DNA of 64,000 bases from Cellulomonas flavigena DSM 20109 (GTDB lineage: Bacteria > Actinomycetota > Actinomycetes > Actinomycetales > Cellulomonadaceae). This document shows positions 34,881 to 43,188 of the stretch, piece after piece. Every line of letters begins with the position of its first letter. Position 1 is the stretch's first letter. The DNA is taken from NCBI RefSeq assembly GCF_000092865.1, contig NC_014151.1:2728001-2792000 (forward strand). The letters run 5' to 3'. The notes below the pieces were generated by a model that made no database searches, was not told the origin of the DNA, and saw only the letters and a program-made list of their open reading frames with translations. The translations under genes and the position numbers were made by a program.

Positions 34881-35045
34881 CTACGGGGTCCTTGGTCGGA
34901 GATCGGTTCCGGACGTCGCGGGACGCGGACGGCGCTTCAGCCCGGCGATGGGCAGAGCGATCCCCTGGAACTCGATGCCGGTGGGCACGAGGACGTGCGT
35001 GTACTGGTGACGCCAGCACACGGTCGAGTTCGACATCAGCTTCAC
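34881..35045 (-). CDS. Leader ORF (uORF) of whiB7, 54 aa
   Basis: This small frame starts at GTG 35045, nine bases after GGAGG; an in-frame ATG at 35036 is the alternative. It ends at TAG 34881, 18 bases before the terminator hairpin. The peptide begins MKLMSNSTVCWRHQYTHVLV and then reads PTGIEFQGIALPIAGLKRRP, an unusually ordinary composition for this GC content. Its strong RBS and placement between promoter and attenuator suggest that its translation, or stalling during it, decides whether transcription continues into whiB7. The peptide itself may have no function. Confidence 0.65.
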   Translation of the reverse strand: MKLMSNSTVCWRHQYTHVLVPTGIEFQGIALPIAGLKRRPRPATSGTDLRPRTP

Positions 35046-35114
35046 TTTCCGGCACCTCCTCTCCAGGGACGGGTCCCGCCTCTTCGGCAGCACCCCGCGA
35101 ACAAGGACGTGACC

Positions 35115-35153
35115 ACCCTAGGACCGGGCGTCACGACGTCACAACCAATTATT
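35115..35153 (-). promoter_or_regulatory. whiB7 promoter with AT-rich upstream element
   Basis: Minus strand: TTGTGA (35144-35139) as -35, an 18-base spacer and TAGGGT (35120-35115) as -10. Immediately upstream of the -35 lies the AT-rich block AATAATTGG, the type of site bound by the AT-hook of WhiB7 for autoactivation. It overlaps the last codons of uvrD2. Confidence 0.65.
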
Positions 35154-37161
35154 CCAAGTTCGTCCTGACGGCTTCCCGGGAGCCCGGTGCGCCCTCGTCC
35201 GCGACGACACGCAGCAGGTCGTCGCCGTACTCGCGCAGACGTGTGGGCCCCAGGCCCTGCACGTACCGCAGGTCCGCCGGCTGCGTCGGCATGGCGGCGG
35301 CGACGGCCTCCAGCGCGACGTCGGGAAGCACACGGAACGCCGCCACGCCACGCTCGTCGGCGACGCGCGCACGCCACTGCCGCAGTCGCTCGAGCACCGC
35401 CGGGTCCGCGGGCGCCGAGCCGCGCCGCACCGCCCCGCGTCCACCCTCCTCGCCGGGCCACAGCCCGGTGAGGAACCGCGAGCGCGCGCGGGCGGCCCGC
35501 GAGCCGGGCGTCCGCGCCGCGGCGTAGGACAGCTCCAGGTGCCGCCGGGCGCGCGTGACGCCGACATAGAGCAGCCGCCGCTCCTCCGCGACGGCGGCCT
35601 CGGTCTGCGCGAGCGAGATCGGCAGGAGACCGTCGGACAGGCCCGCGAGGAAGACCGCGTCCCACTCCAGCCCCTTGGCGGCGTGCAGCGACGCGAGCGT
35701 GACACCGTCGACGGTCGGCGCGTGCTGCGCCGACGCCCGGTCGTCGAGCTCGGCCACGAGGTCGGTGAGCGTGGCACCACCGCGCGCCGCGACGAGGTCG
35801 TCGGCCAGGCCCACGAGTGCCTGCATCGCGTCCCAGCGCTCGCGCGCCGCCCCGCGTGCCGCCGGTGGCTGCGGCGCCCATCCCACGGAGGTGAGGATGT
35901 CGCGGACGGTCTGCCCCAGCGGCACGTCGGGGTCCGCCGAGCGCGCCCCCCCACGCAGCAGCACGAGGGCGTCGCGCACGTCGCGCCGCGCGAAGAACCG
36001 CTCACCGCCGCGCACCTGGTAGCCGACGCCCGCCGCCGCGAGGGCCTGCTCGAACGCCTCGGACTGCACGTTGGTGCGGTACAGCACGGCGATCTCGCTC
36101 GCCGGCACACCGGCCGCGACGAGACGCGCCGCGCGTGCGGCGATGCCGGCGGCCTCCGCGTCGTCGTCGTCGTACGCCGTGAACCTCACCTGCGGGCCGT
36201 CCGGCTGCTGGGCCACCAGGTGCAGCGGGGCCGGGTCGCCGGGACGGCGGGTCGCGTGCAGGACACGGTTGGCCAGCCCGACGACCTGGGGCGTCGAGCG
36301 GTAGTCGCGCACCAGGCGCACGACCTGCGCGCGCGGGTGCCGCGTGGTGAACGTCAGCAGGTGGTGGGGCGAGGCGCCGGCGAACGAGTAGATCGTCTGG
36401 CTCGGGTCACCCACGACGCAGACGTCGTGCCGCCCGCCGAGCCACTGCTCGAGGAGGTACTGCTGCAGCGGGCTCACGTCCTGGTACTCGTCCACCACGA
36501 AGTGCCGGTACTGCGCACGTACCTCGTCCGCGACCTCGCCGCGCTGCGCGAGCATCGCCGCCAGCAGCAGCAGCACGTCCTCGAAGTCGATGACGCCCCG
36601 CTCGGTCTTCACGTCCTCGTACGCCGTGAGCAGGCGGGCGACCGCCTGCGCGTCCTGACCGGCAGGCGTCGGACGGCGTACCGCCGCGGCTGCGCGCTCG
36701 TAGTCCTCGGCGGTGACGAGCGAGACCTTGGCCCACTCGATCTCGGCCGCGAGGTCGCGCACGCTCACCCGGTCCACCGAGACACCTACGCGTCGCCCGG
36801 CCTCGGCGACGAGCGTCGCCTTGGCCTCGACGAGTCGCGGCGGTGCGCCGCCGACGACCCGCGGCCAGAAGTGCCCGAGCTGGCGCAACGCCGCGGCGTG
36901 GAACGTGCGGGCCTGCACGCCGCCCGCGCCCAGGTCACGCAGCCGCACCCGCATCTCGCCGGCGGCGCGCGCCGTGAACGTCACGGCGAGCACGGACGCC
37001 GGCCGGTACACGCCCGTGCGCACGCCGTACGCGATGCGGTGCGTGATGGCACGTGTCTTGCCGGTGCCCGCGCCGGCGAGCACGCAGACGGGACCCGTGA
37101 GCGCGGTCGCGACCGCGCGCTGCTCGGGGTCGAGCGCGTCGAGAAGGGAGTCGGCGGACAT
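35149..37161 (-). CDS. uvrD2: ATP-dependent DNA helicase UvrD2
   Basis: 670 residues, SF1A helicase. Motifs: Q-motif LDALDPEQRAVATAL, Walker A LAGAGTGKTRAI, Ia TFTARAAGEMR, II VVDEYQDVSPLQQ, III VVGDPSQTIYSFAGAS, IV VRLVRDYRSTPQVV, V TLASLHAAKGLEWDAVFLAG and VI LLYVGVTRARRHLELSY. A C-terminal HRDC-like region (VLERLRQWRARVADERGVAA) is the mark of UvrD2 in actinobacteria. It unwinds DNA 3' to 5' in repair. The start is ATG 37161. It is divergent from the mycoredoxin gene and upstream of whiB7, as in Rv3198c. Confidence 0.93.
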   Translation of the reverse strand: MSADSLLDALDPEQRAVATALTGPVCVLAGAGTGKTRAITHRIAYGVRTGVYRPASVLAVTFTARAAGEMRVRLRDLGAGGVQARTFHAAALRQLGHFWPRVVGGAPPRLVEAKATLVAEAGRRVGVSVDRVSVRDLAAEIEWAKVSLVTAEDYERAAAAVRRPTPAGQDAQAVARLLTAYEDVKTERGVIDFEDVLLLLAAMLAQRGEVADEVRAQYRHFVVDEYQDVSPLQQYLLEQWLGGRHDVCVVGDPSQTIYSFAGASPHHLLTFTTRHPRAQVVRLVRDYRSTPQVVGLANRVLHATRRPGDPAPLHLVAQQPDGPQVRFTAYDDDDAEAAGIAARAARLVAAGVPASEIAVLYRTNVQSEAFEQALAAAGVGYQVRGGERFFARRDVRDALVLLRGGARSADPDVPLGQTVRDILTSVGWAPQPPAARGAARERWDAMQALVGLADDLVAARGGATLTDLVAELDDRASAQHAPTVDGVTLASLHAAKGLEWDAVFLAGLSDGLLPISLAQTEAAVAEERRLLYVGVTRARRHLELSYAAARTPGSRAARARSRFLTGLWPGEEGGRGAVRRGSAPADPAVLERLRQWRARVADERGVAAFRVLPDVALEAVAAAMPTQPADLRYVQGLGPTRLREYGDDLLRVVADEGAPGSREAVRTNLE

Positions 37162-37324
37162 CGTCGACCAGTGTCCCAGCCCGCACCGACACCCGGGCCC
37201 GCACGCCGTCGGCCTGTGGAGGAACATGCACGACCCGACGCACGTTGACGACGACGACCTGCGACGCGCCGACGCGCCGCGACCACGGCCGGCGACGGCC
37301 GAACGGCAGAGACTGCGAGGGACC

Positions 37325-37591
37325 ATGACGACCACCCCGGCACCGGGCACCGTGACGATGTACTCCACGACGTGGTGCGGGTACTGCCACCGGCTGCGCA
37401 AGCAGCTCGACTCGGCCGGCATCGCGTACGACGTCGTCGACATCGAGCAGCAGCCCGACGCCGCGCAGTTCGTCGAGTCCGTCAACGGCGGCAACCAGAC
37501 CGTTCCGACCGTCGTCTTCCCCGACGGGTCCGCCGCGACCAACCCGTCCCTGGCCGAGGTCCGCGAGCGGCTCGGTGCCGTGACCGCCTGA
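37325..37591 (+). CDS. mrx1: Mycoredoxin-1 (glutaredoxin-like)
   Basis: 88 residues with a thioredoxin fold. The active site is STTWCGYCHRL (Cys18, Cys21); the cis-Pro is in NQTVPTVVFPDG. Mycoredoxin reduces mixed disulfides between proteins and mycothiol, the actinobacterial thiol buffer. The length and the CGYC motif fit mycoredoxin-1, which in mycobacteria lies next to uvrD2 in the same divergent arrangement. The start is ATG 37325. Confidence 0.92.
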   Translation: MTTTPAPGTVTMYSTTWCGYCHRLRKQLDSAGIAYDVVDIEQQPDAAQFVESVNGGNQTVPTVVFPDGSAATNPSLAEVRERLGAVTA

Positions 37592-37649
37592 GGCGTCGCA
37601 CCCCGCCCGCCCGCCCGCCACGCCCGCGTGGCGTGCCGGGCGCGGGGAG

Positions 37650-38639
37650 TCAGTCGCTGCGCCCCCACCACTGCTCGACGAGCGCGCGCGCGATCGACGC
37701 GCCGCCGGGCAGCAGCACCTCACCCGCCGCGACGGCCGCGGTGAGCTCGTCGCGCGTGAACCAGCGCGCGTCGGCCATCTCCACGCCGTCGACCTGCACG
37801 TGCGTGGTCGTCGCGCGCGCCCGGAACCCGAGCATGAGCGAGGCCGGGAACGGCCACGGCTGGCTGCCGACGTACTCGACCTCGTCCACCTCCACACCGG
37901 TCTCCTCGAGGACCTCGCGCCGCACCGCCTGCTCGGCGGACTCGCCCGCCTCCACGAAGCCGGCGAGGGTCGAGAAGCGCCTCGGCGCCCACGCAGCGGC
38001 GTGACCCAGCAGGATCCGGTCGTGGGCGTCGACCACGGCCATGATGACCGCGGGGTCCGTCCGCGGGTAGTGCTCCGAGCCGTCGACGTCGCACACCCGG
38101 GACCAGCCCGCCTGCGCGACCCGCGTCGGCGCGCCGCACCGGGGGCACCGCGGGTGCCGGTCGTGCCACGCGTCGAGCGCGACGGCCGCCGTGGCCAACC
38201 CGGCGTCGTGCGCGTCGAGCGACGCGCCGACGGCGCGCAGCGTGCCCCAGCCCTCACGTACCACCGGGCCGTCGGCCAGATGCACCAGCACGTCGGCCGG
38301 CTCGCCGCCGGTCGTCAGCGGGTGGCGGTCCGGCAGTCGCAGCGCGAGGACGACAGCGCCGTCGTCGTGCGCGCCGAGCAGCAGCCACGTGCCGTCCTCG
38401 GCCCGCGTCGCGGCGTCGCTCCCGGCCGTCACCGCGAGCAGGGCGCGGGCGGACGCCGGGTCGAGCCACCGCACACGGTCCGCGCCGTCGAGGAGCAGGC
38501 TGCCGTCGCGTACCGCCAGCACGCGCGTCGCCGGGTCCGCGAGCGCGGTGGCGAGGGCGCCCGCGACGTCGCGGAGGTGGGCGGCACGAGGCACGGTCGA
38601 GCGGGCGAGCGGCAGGCCGGTCAGGACGTGGCGGGTCAC
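37650..38639 (-). CDS. nudC: NAD+ diphosphatase / NADH pyrophosphatase
   Basis: 329 residues. It cleaves NAD(H) to NMN(H) and AMP and can remove NAD caps from RNA. The order is an N-terminal NUDIX-like domain, a zinc-ribbon segment (HPRCPRCGAP, then SRVCDVDGSEHYPR, where the fourth Cys is replaced), and a Nudix box GFVEAGESAEQAVRREVLEE with TGVEV. The SQPWPFPASLMLGF motif after the Nudix box is the NADH-pyrophosphatase signature. I start at GTG 38639. It converges on mrx1, a neighbour pair also seen in mycobacteria. Confidence 0.92.
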   Translation of the reverse strand: MTRHVLTGLPLARSTVPRAAHLRDVAGALATALADPATRVLAVRDGSLLLDGADRVRWLDPASARALLAVTAGSDAATRAEDGTWLLLGAHDDGAVVLALRLPDRHPLTTGGEPADVLVHLADGPVVREGWGTLRAVGASLDAHDAGLATAAVALDAWHDRHPRCPRCGAPTRVAQAGWSRVCDVDGSEHYPRTDPAVIMAVVDAHDRILLGHAAAWAPRRFSTLAGFVEAGESAEQAVRREVLEETGVEVDEVEYVGSQPWPFPASLMLGFRARATTTHVQVDGVEMADARWFTRDELTAAVAAGEVLLPGGASIARALVEQWWGRSD

Positions 38640-38764
38640 GCCCGCCACGCTACGGGTCGGCCGCGGCGAACGGGCGGGGGCCCCGCGGCACGCCGGACGA
38701 ACCGGACGCGACACCCCGCGCGTCCTCGCCGTGCCGCACCGGCGGCGGCCCTACGCTGACCGTC

Positions 38765-39703
38765 GTGAACCGTTCGCCGCTCGCTCTCGCCGCCCTCGCG
38801 ACCGTCGCCGTGCCCGGCCTCGACGCGTACGACGTGCGGCGGCCCATCCACCCCGGCACGGACGTCGACGTCGCCGTGGTGATCGACTCCGTGCGGCAGC
38901 GCTGGGTCGTGCGCGCGCCCCAGCACCCGGCGGCGGGGGCGGCCATGGAGGCCGAGGTCGCGCTCCTCGAGACGCTCGGGCCGTTCACGGACGACGGTCG
39001 GCTGCCGTTCGCGGTGCCGCGGCCCGCCGGCTTCGCGCACCTGCCCGAGGGTGGGCGCGCGAGCGTGCACCGCGAGATCCCGGGCCGCCCGCTGCAGCTC
39101 GAGACGCTGCGCCCCGGGCCGGGGCTCGCCGCGGCCGTCGGGCGTGCCGTGGCGGCGGTCCACGAGCTCCCGACGTCGGTGGTGGAGAACGCCGGGCTGC
39201 CGGTGTACGACGCCGCCGGTTACCGCGAGCGCCGCCAGGCGGAGGTCGACGAGGCAGCCCGCACGGGCCTGGTGCCGCCCGCGCTGCTGCGCCGCTGGGA
39301 GGAGCTGCTGGAGGACGTGGCGATGTGGCGGTTCCGCCCGACCGTCGTCCACGGCGACCTGTCGAGCAACCACGTGCTCGTGGCCGACGGTGCCGTCGCC
39401 GGTGTCCTCGACTGGGGCTCGACCATGGTCGCGGACCCGGCCGATGACCTGTCGTGGCTGCTCGTCGCGGCGCCGCAGGACGCGGTCGACGCGATCCTCG
39501 AGGCGTACCTGCTGCGCCGTACCGAGCTCACCGACCCGCACCTGGCGGACCGCGCCCTGCTCGCGGGCGAGCTGGCGCTGGCCCGCTGGCTGCTGCACGG
39601 CGTGCGCGCGCAGCGCCAGGACGTCGTCGACGACGCCGTGCAGATGCTGCGCGACCTCGAGGAGCACACCCTGGTCGACGAGGCCGCGGGGCAGTACAGC
39701 TAG
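38765..39703 (+). CDS. Aminoglycoside/macrolide phosphotransferase-family kinase
   Basis: 312 residues with a protein-kinase-like APH fold. The catalytic loop is TVVHGDLSSNHVLV (Asp and Asn) and the metal-binding Asp follows in AGVLDWGSTMVADPADDLSW. The N-terminal lobe has a VDVAVVIDSVRQRWVVRAP strand pair. The DLSSNHVL wording resembles macrolide 2'-phosphotransferases (mph), but the family includes kinases of unrelated metabolites; resistance should not be assumed. GTG 38765. The stop overlaps the adnB stop in the convergent direction by two bases. Confidence 0.82.
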   Translation: MNRSPLALAALATVAVPGLDAYDVRRPIHPGTDVDVAVVIDSVRQRWVVRAPQHPAAGAAMEAEVALLETLGPFTDDGRLPFAVPRPAGFAHLPEGGRASVHREIPGRPLQLETLRPGPGLAAAVGRAVAAVHELPTSVVENAGLPVYDAAGYRERRQAEVDEAARTGLVPPALLRRWEELLEDVAMWRFRPTVVHGDLSSNHVLVADGAVAGVLDWGSTMVADPADDLSWLLVAAPQDAVDAILEAYLLRRTELTDPHLADRALLAGELALARWLLHGVRAQRQDVVDDAVQMLRDLEEHTLVDEAAGQYS

Positions 39704-42700
39704 GGCGCGTCACCTGCCGCCGCCGTGTCCTGCGCGGACGTCGGCGCGGCAGCCGCGAGGAGCCGGGCGACCTCCTCCTCCCCCGGCAGGTGCTCGGGGA
39801 CGACGGTCGCGCCCGATGCGACGTAGCAGAAGGCCGCGCGCACGAGGTCGGGGTCGGTGCCGCTCAGCCGCGCCCACGCGAGGCGGTAGACCGCGAGCTG
39901 CAGGTCGCGCGACGCCCGCTCGGCGGGGTCACGCGGCGGGGCACCGGTCTTCCAGTCGACGACGACGACGGCCCCGGGCACGCCGGGGCGGTCGGGGTCG
40001 GAGAAGACGGCGTCGATGCGTGAGCGCAGGACGTAGCCGCCGACGGTGGTCTCGACGTCGACCTCGACGGCCACCGGTGCGCGGTGTGCCCACGGCGTGC
40101 GCAGGAAGGCGGCGCGCAGCTCCACCTGGCCCGGGTCGTCGGGCAGGACGTCGTCGTCGGCGCCGGGCAGGTCGTCGACGTCCACGAGCGCCGCCCGGCC
40201 GTACCATGCCTCGACCCACGCGTGGAACGCGGTGCCGCGGCGTGCCTGCGGAGAGGGCTCGCGCGGGACCGGGCGGCGCAGGTGGAGCGCGAACTGCTCG
40301 GGCTGGGCGGCGAGCCGCACGAGGGACGACGCCGACAGGTGCGCGGGCAGCGCCACGCGCCCGTCGCCTCGTCGACGGGCGGCCTGCTCGGCGAGCAGCC
40401 GGTCCGCGAGGGCGTCCCAGTCCTCGCGGTCACCGACCGGCGAGCCCGGCGTCGGCGGACGGTCCGACGCCGCGGCGCCGGTCGCACCCGCGCCGGTGTC
40501 GTGGGAGGCGCTCCCGGTCGCACCCGCGCCGGTGTCGTGGGGGTCGGTCCCGATCTCACCCTCGTCAGGGCCCGTCCCGCTCGCGGCGAGCTCGGCCATC
40601 GCGGCGGTCACGGCCACCGCGGCAGCCGTCACGGCGTCGCGTCGCGGCGCGGCGCCGTCGCGCGCGAACGGGTCCGCCGGCCACTGCGCGGTCGGCGTCA
40701 GCGCGGCACGCGGGTTGGAGGCCTTCGGGTCCGGCTCCTCGGCCCGGCCGACGACCTCCGCGAGGCCGGCGTCCATCAGGTCGGTGAGGAACGGGGAGGC
40801 CTGGCGTGGGGCCTTCGCGTCCCCCCAGTACGCGGCGGTGAGCAGCAGCGCCTCGCGGGCGCGGGTGAGCGCGACGTACGCGAGGCGGCGTTCCTCGGCG
40901 ACCTCGTGGTCCCCCGCGTCGAGGCGGAACCGTTCGAGACGCTCCGCGAGCTCCTTGGGCGACTCCGCACCGGCGCACTCGAGCCGCGGCAGGTCGTCCG
41001 CGTCGCCGCGCAGCGGGTACGGCAGCACGCCGAGGCCGGTGAGCCACGCGGAGTCCTTGGGTCCGTCCTTGCCGAGCATCGCGGTGGCAGGCAGCCCGCC
41101 GTCGACCATCCCGGCGACGACGACGGCGTCCCACTCCAGGCCCTTGGCCGCGTGCACGGTGGTCACCTGCACGGCGTCGGGGTCCGGCTCGGTCACCGGG
41201 AGCTCGAGTCCGTCCTCGCGCGCGTCGGCGGCCTCCAACCAGGCGAGGAACGCGCCGAGCGTCGGTCGGTCGGCCCCGCGCGCGAACTCCGCGGCGACGT
41301 CGGCGAGAGCGTCGAGGTGCGCGCGGGCGCGGCCCGGCGTGACGTCGGCACGCGCCTGCACCTCGATGTCGAGGCCGAACAGCCGCTCGGCCTCGCCCAC
41401 CAGCTCCGGGAGCGAGAGCCCCTGGTGCGCGCGCACGGCCCGGAGCACCGCGGCGAGGTCGAGGAGCCGGCGCCGACCCTCGGGGGTCACCGTGCGCCCG
41501 GAGGGGCTGCGCCAGCCGGGGGGCGGCGGGGCGTCGAGCGCGTCGACGAGGCTGCGCTCGTCGACGACGTCCGCCTCGACGCCCGGTGCACCGCCGGGGC
41601 GCCCCGTGGGACGCGCGCCCTGCCGCGCCCACTCCCCCAGCGCGTGCAGGTCTGACGCGCCCAGGCGCGTGCGCGCGCCCGTCAGCAGGCGCACGACGGC
41701 GTCGCCCCGGGTCGGGTCGTGCGCGGCCTGCAGCACCGCGACGAGGTCGACGACCTCGGGCGTCGCGAGCAGCCCTCCGAGGCCGACGACCTCGACCGGC
41801 AGGCCTGCGGCCCGCAGCGCACGCCGTAGCGGCTCGAACTGCGAGCGCTTGCGGCACAGCACGGCCGCGGTGCGCGCGCCGGCCGGGTGGTGCGCGGGCC
41901 GCCACCAACGGGCCACCCATGCCGCGACCGCGTCGGCCTCGTCCTCGACGGTCTGCGCGACGAGCGCCTGGACCAGGCCGTCCCCCGCACCGGGGCGCGG
42001 GGCCAGGCGCGGCACGTCGACGCGTGCGCCGCCCGTGCGCAGCGGCGCGGCGACGGCGTTGGCGGCGTCGAGGATCGCGATGTCGTTGCGCCACGACGTC
42101 GACAGCGGCACGACGTCGGCGGGTCGGCGCCGCTCCCTCCCGTCGGGCCCCTTCTCGACGACCGGGAACGCGCCGGGAAAGCGGGCCAGGCCGCCGGGAC
42201 TCGCGCCGCGCCAGCCGTAGATGGACTGGTGCGGGTCGCCGACGGCCGTCACCGGGTGGCCCGCCGTGAACAGCGCCTGCAGCAGCACGAGCTGGGCGTA
42301 CGACGTGTCCTGGTACTCGTCGAGCAGCACGACGCGGAACCGTTCGCGCTCGGCGGCGCCGACCTCGGGCACGTCCCGGGCGATACGTGCGGCGAGGGCG
42401 ACCTGGTCCCCGAAGTCGAGGCTGTCGGCGGTGCGCTTGCGCGCGCGGTAGTCGGCGACGAGGTCGAGCACGCGCGCACGCTCGCCGAGCGACGCGACGA
42501 GCTTGCGGACCTCGGCGTAGGGAGCGCGCGGCGGCGTCCCTGCGGGCGTCGCCAGCAGGGACGCCACGAGGCTCTCGATCCCCTGGCGCGCCAGGGACGG
42601 GTCGAGCAGGTGCTCGTCGAGGGCGCCGGACAGCGCGAGCACCGCCTCGACGACCGTCGACGTCGCGGCCGCGGTCTCGAGGTCCCCGGCCCACGACTCG

Positions 42701-43188
42701 ACGACCTGCGACGCGAGCTGCCACTGCGCCGCCTCACCGAGCAACCGGGCCCCGGGCTCGACCCCGAGCCGCAGCGCATGGTCGGAGACGAGCGACGCCG
42801 CGTACGCGTGGTAGGTCGAGACGTGGGGCCTGGCGAGCTCGTCGACGACCGCGGCGTCGGTCGGCAGCTCGACGCCCTCGGCCGCTGCGGCCCGCACCAG
42901 CCCGCGCAGCCGCCGCCGCACACGCTCGGACAGCTCGCCGGCCGCCTTGCGCGTGAACGTCAGGCCCAGCACCTGGTCGGGCGCGACCAGGCCGTTCGCG
43001 ACGAGCCAGACCACGCGCGCCGCCATGGTCTCGGTCTTGCCCGAGCCCGCACCGGCGACGACGAGCGACGGGCGCAGCGGCGCCTCGATGACGGCGCGCT
43101 GCTCGTCGGTGGGCGGGTGCTGGCCGACCAGCTGCGCGATCCGCACCGCGGACAGTGCGGCGGCGCGCGCCCCGGTGGCGACGCTCAC
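39700..43188 (-). CDS. adnB: AdnB: lead motor and nuclease subunit of the AdnAB helicase-nuclease
   Basis: 1162 residues. N-terminal UvrD-type motor with intact motifs: Walker A VVAGAGSGKTETM, II VLLDEYQDTSYAQ, III GDPHQSIYGWRGAS, V QVTTVHAAKGLEWDAVVVAG and VI RLAYVALTRAREALLL. The C-terminal RecB-like nuclease shows VVVVDWKTGAPP and DLQLAVYRLAWARL (the D-K and QxxxY elements). AdnAB resects double-strand breaks in actinobacteria in place of RecBCD. An acidic Gly/Ala-rich insertion with a short repeat (DTGAGATG twice, near 40490-40540) separates motor and nuclease. GTG 43188 overlaps the adnA stop by 4 bases. Confidence 0.93.
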   Translation of the reverse strand: MSVATGARAAALSAVRIAQLVGQHPPTDEQRAVIEAPLRPSLVVAGAGSGKTETMAARVVWLVANGLVAPDQVLGLTFTRKAAGELSERVRRRLRGLVRAAAAEGVELPTDAAVVDELARPHVSTYHAYAASLVSDHALRLGVEPGARLLGEAAQWQLASQVVESWAGDLETAAATSTVVEAVLALSGALDEHLLDPSLARQGIESLVASLLATPAGTPPRAPYAEVRKLVASLGERARVLDLVADYRARKRTADSLDFGDQVALAARIARDVPEVGAAERERFRVVLLDEYQDTSYAQLVLLQALFTAGHPVTAVGDPHQSIYGWRGASPGGLARFPGAFPVVEKGPDGRERRRPADVVPLSTSWRNDIAILDAANAVAAPLRTGGARVDVPRLAPRPGAGDGLVQALVAQTVEDEADAVAAWVARWWRPAHHPAGARTAAVLCRKRSQFEPLRRALRAAGLPVEVVGLGGLLATPEVVDLVAVLQAAHDPTRGDAVVRLLTGARTRLGASDLHALGEWARQGARPTGRPGGAPGVEADVVDERSLVDALDAPPPPGWRSPSGRTVTPEGRRRLLDLAAVLRAVRAHQGLSLPELVGEAERLFGLDIEVQARADVTPGRARAHLDALADVAAEFARGADRPTLGAFLAWLEAADAREDGLELPVTEPDPDAVQVTTVHAAKGLEWDAVVVAGMVDGGLPATAMLGKDGPKDSAWLTGLGVLPYPLRGDADDLPRLECAGAESPKELAERLERFRLDAGDHEVAEERRLAYVALTRAREALLLTAAYWGDAKAPRQASPFLTDLMDAGLAEVVGRAEEPDPKASNPRAALTPTAQWPADPFARDGAAPRRDAVTAAAVAVTAAMAELAASGTGPDEGEIGTDPHDTGAGATGSASHDTGAGATGAAASDRPPTPGSPVGDREDWDALADRLLAEQAARRRGDGRVALPAHLSASSLVRLAAQPEQFALHLRRPVPREPSPQARRGTAFHAWVEAWYGRAALVDVDDLPGADDDVLPDDPGQVELRAAFLRTPWAHRAPVAVEVDVETTVGGYVLRSRIDAVFSDPDRPGVPGAVVVVDWKTGAPPRDPAERASRDLQLAVYRLAWARLSGTDPDLVRAAFCYVASGATVVPEHLPGEEEVARLLAAAAPTSAQDTAAAGDAP

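Noticed and set aside
38050..38160. NudC zinc ribbon with only three cysteines as a sign of decay
   Set aside because: The Nudix box and NADH-pyrophosphatase motif are intact, and the CxxDGSEHYPR form is, as I recall, usual in actinobacterial NudC.
38765..39703. Calling the APH-family kinase an antibiotic resistance gene
   Set aside because: The fold and catalytic loop fit the family, but substrate specificity cannot be read from sequence, and the gene sits in a conserved core block, not a mobile one.
40480..40545. Duplicate GGTGTCGTGGG-type sequence in adnB as a recombination signal
   Set aside because: It is a short in-frame repeat within a disordered acidic linker between motor and nuclease; no other structure supports recombination.
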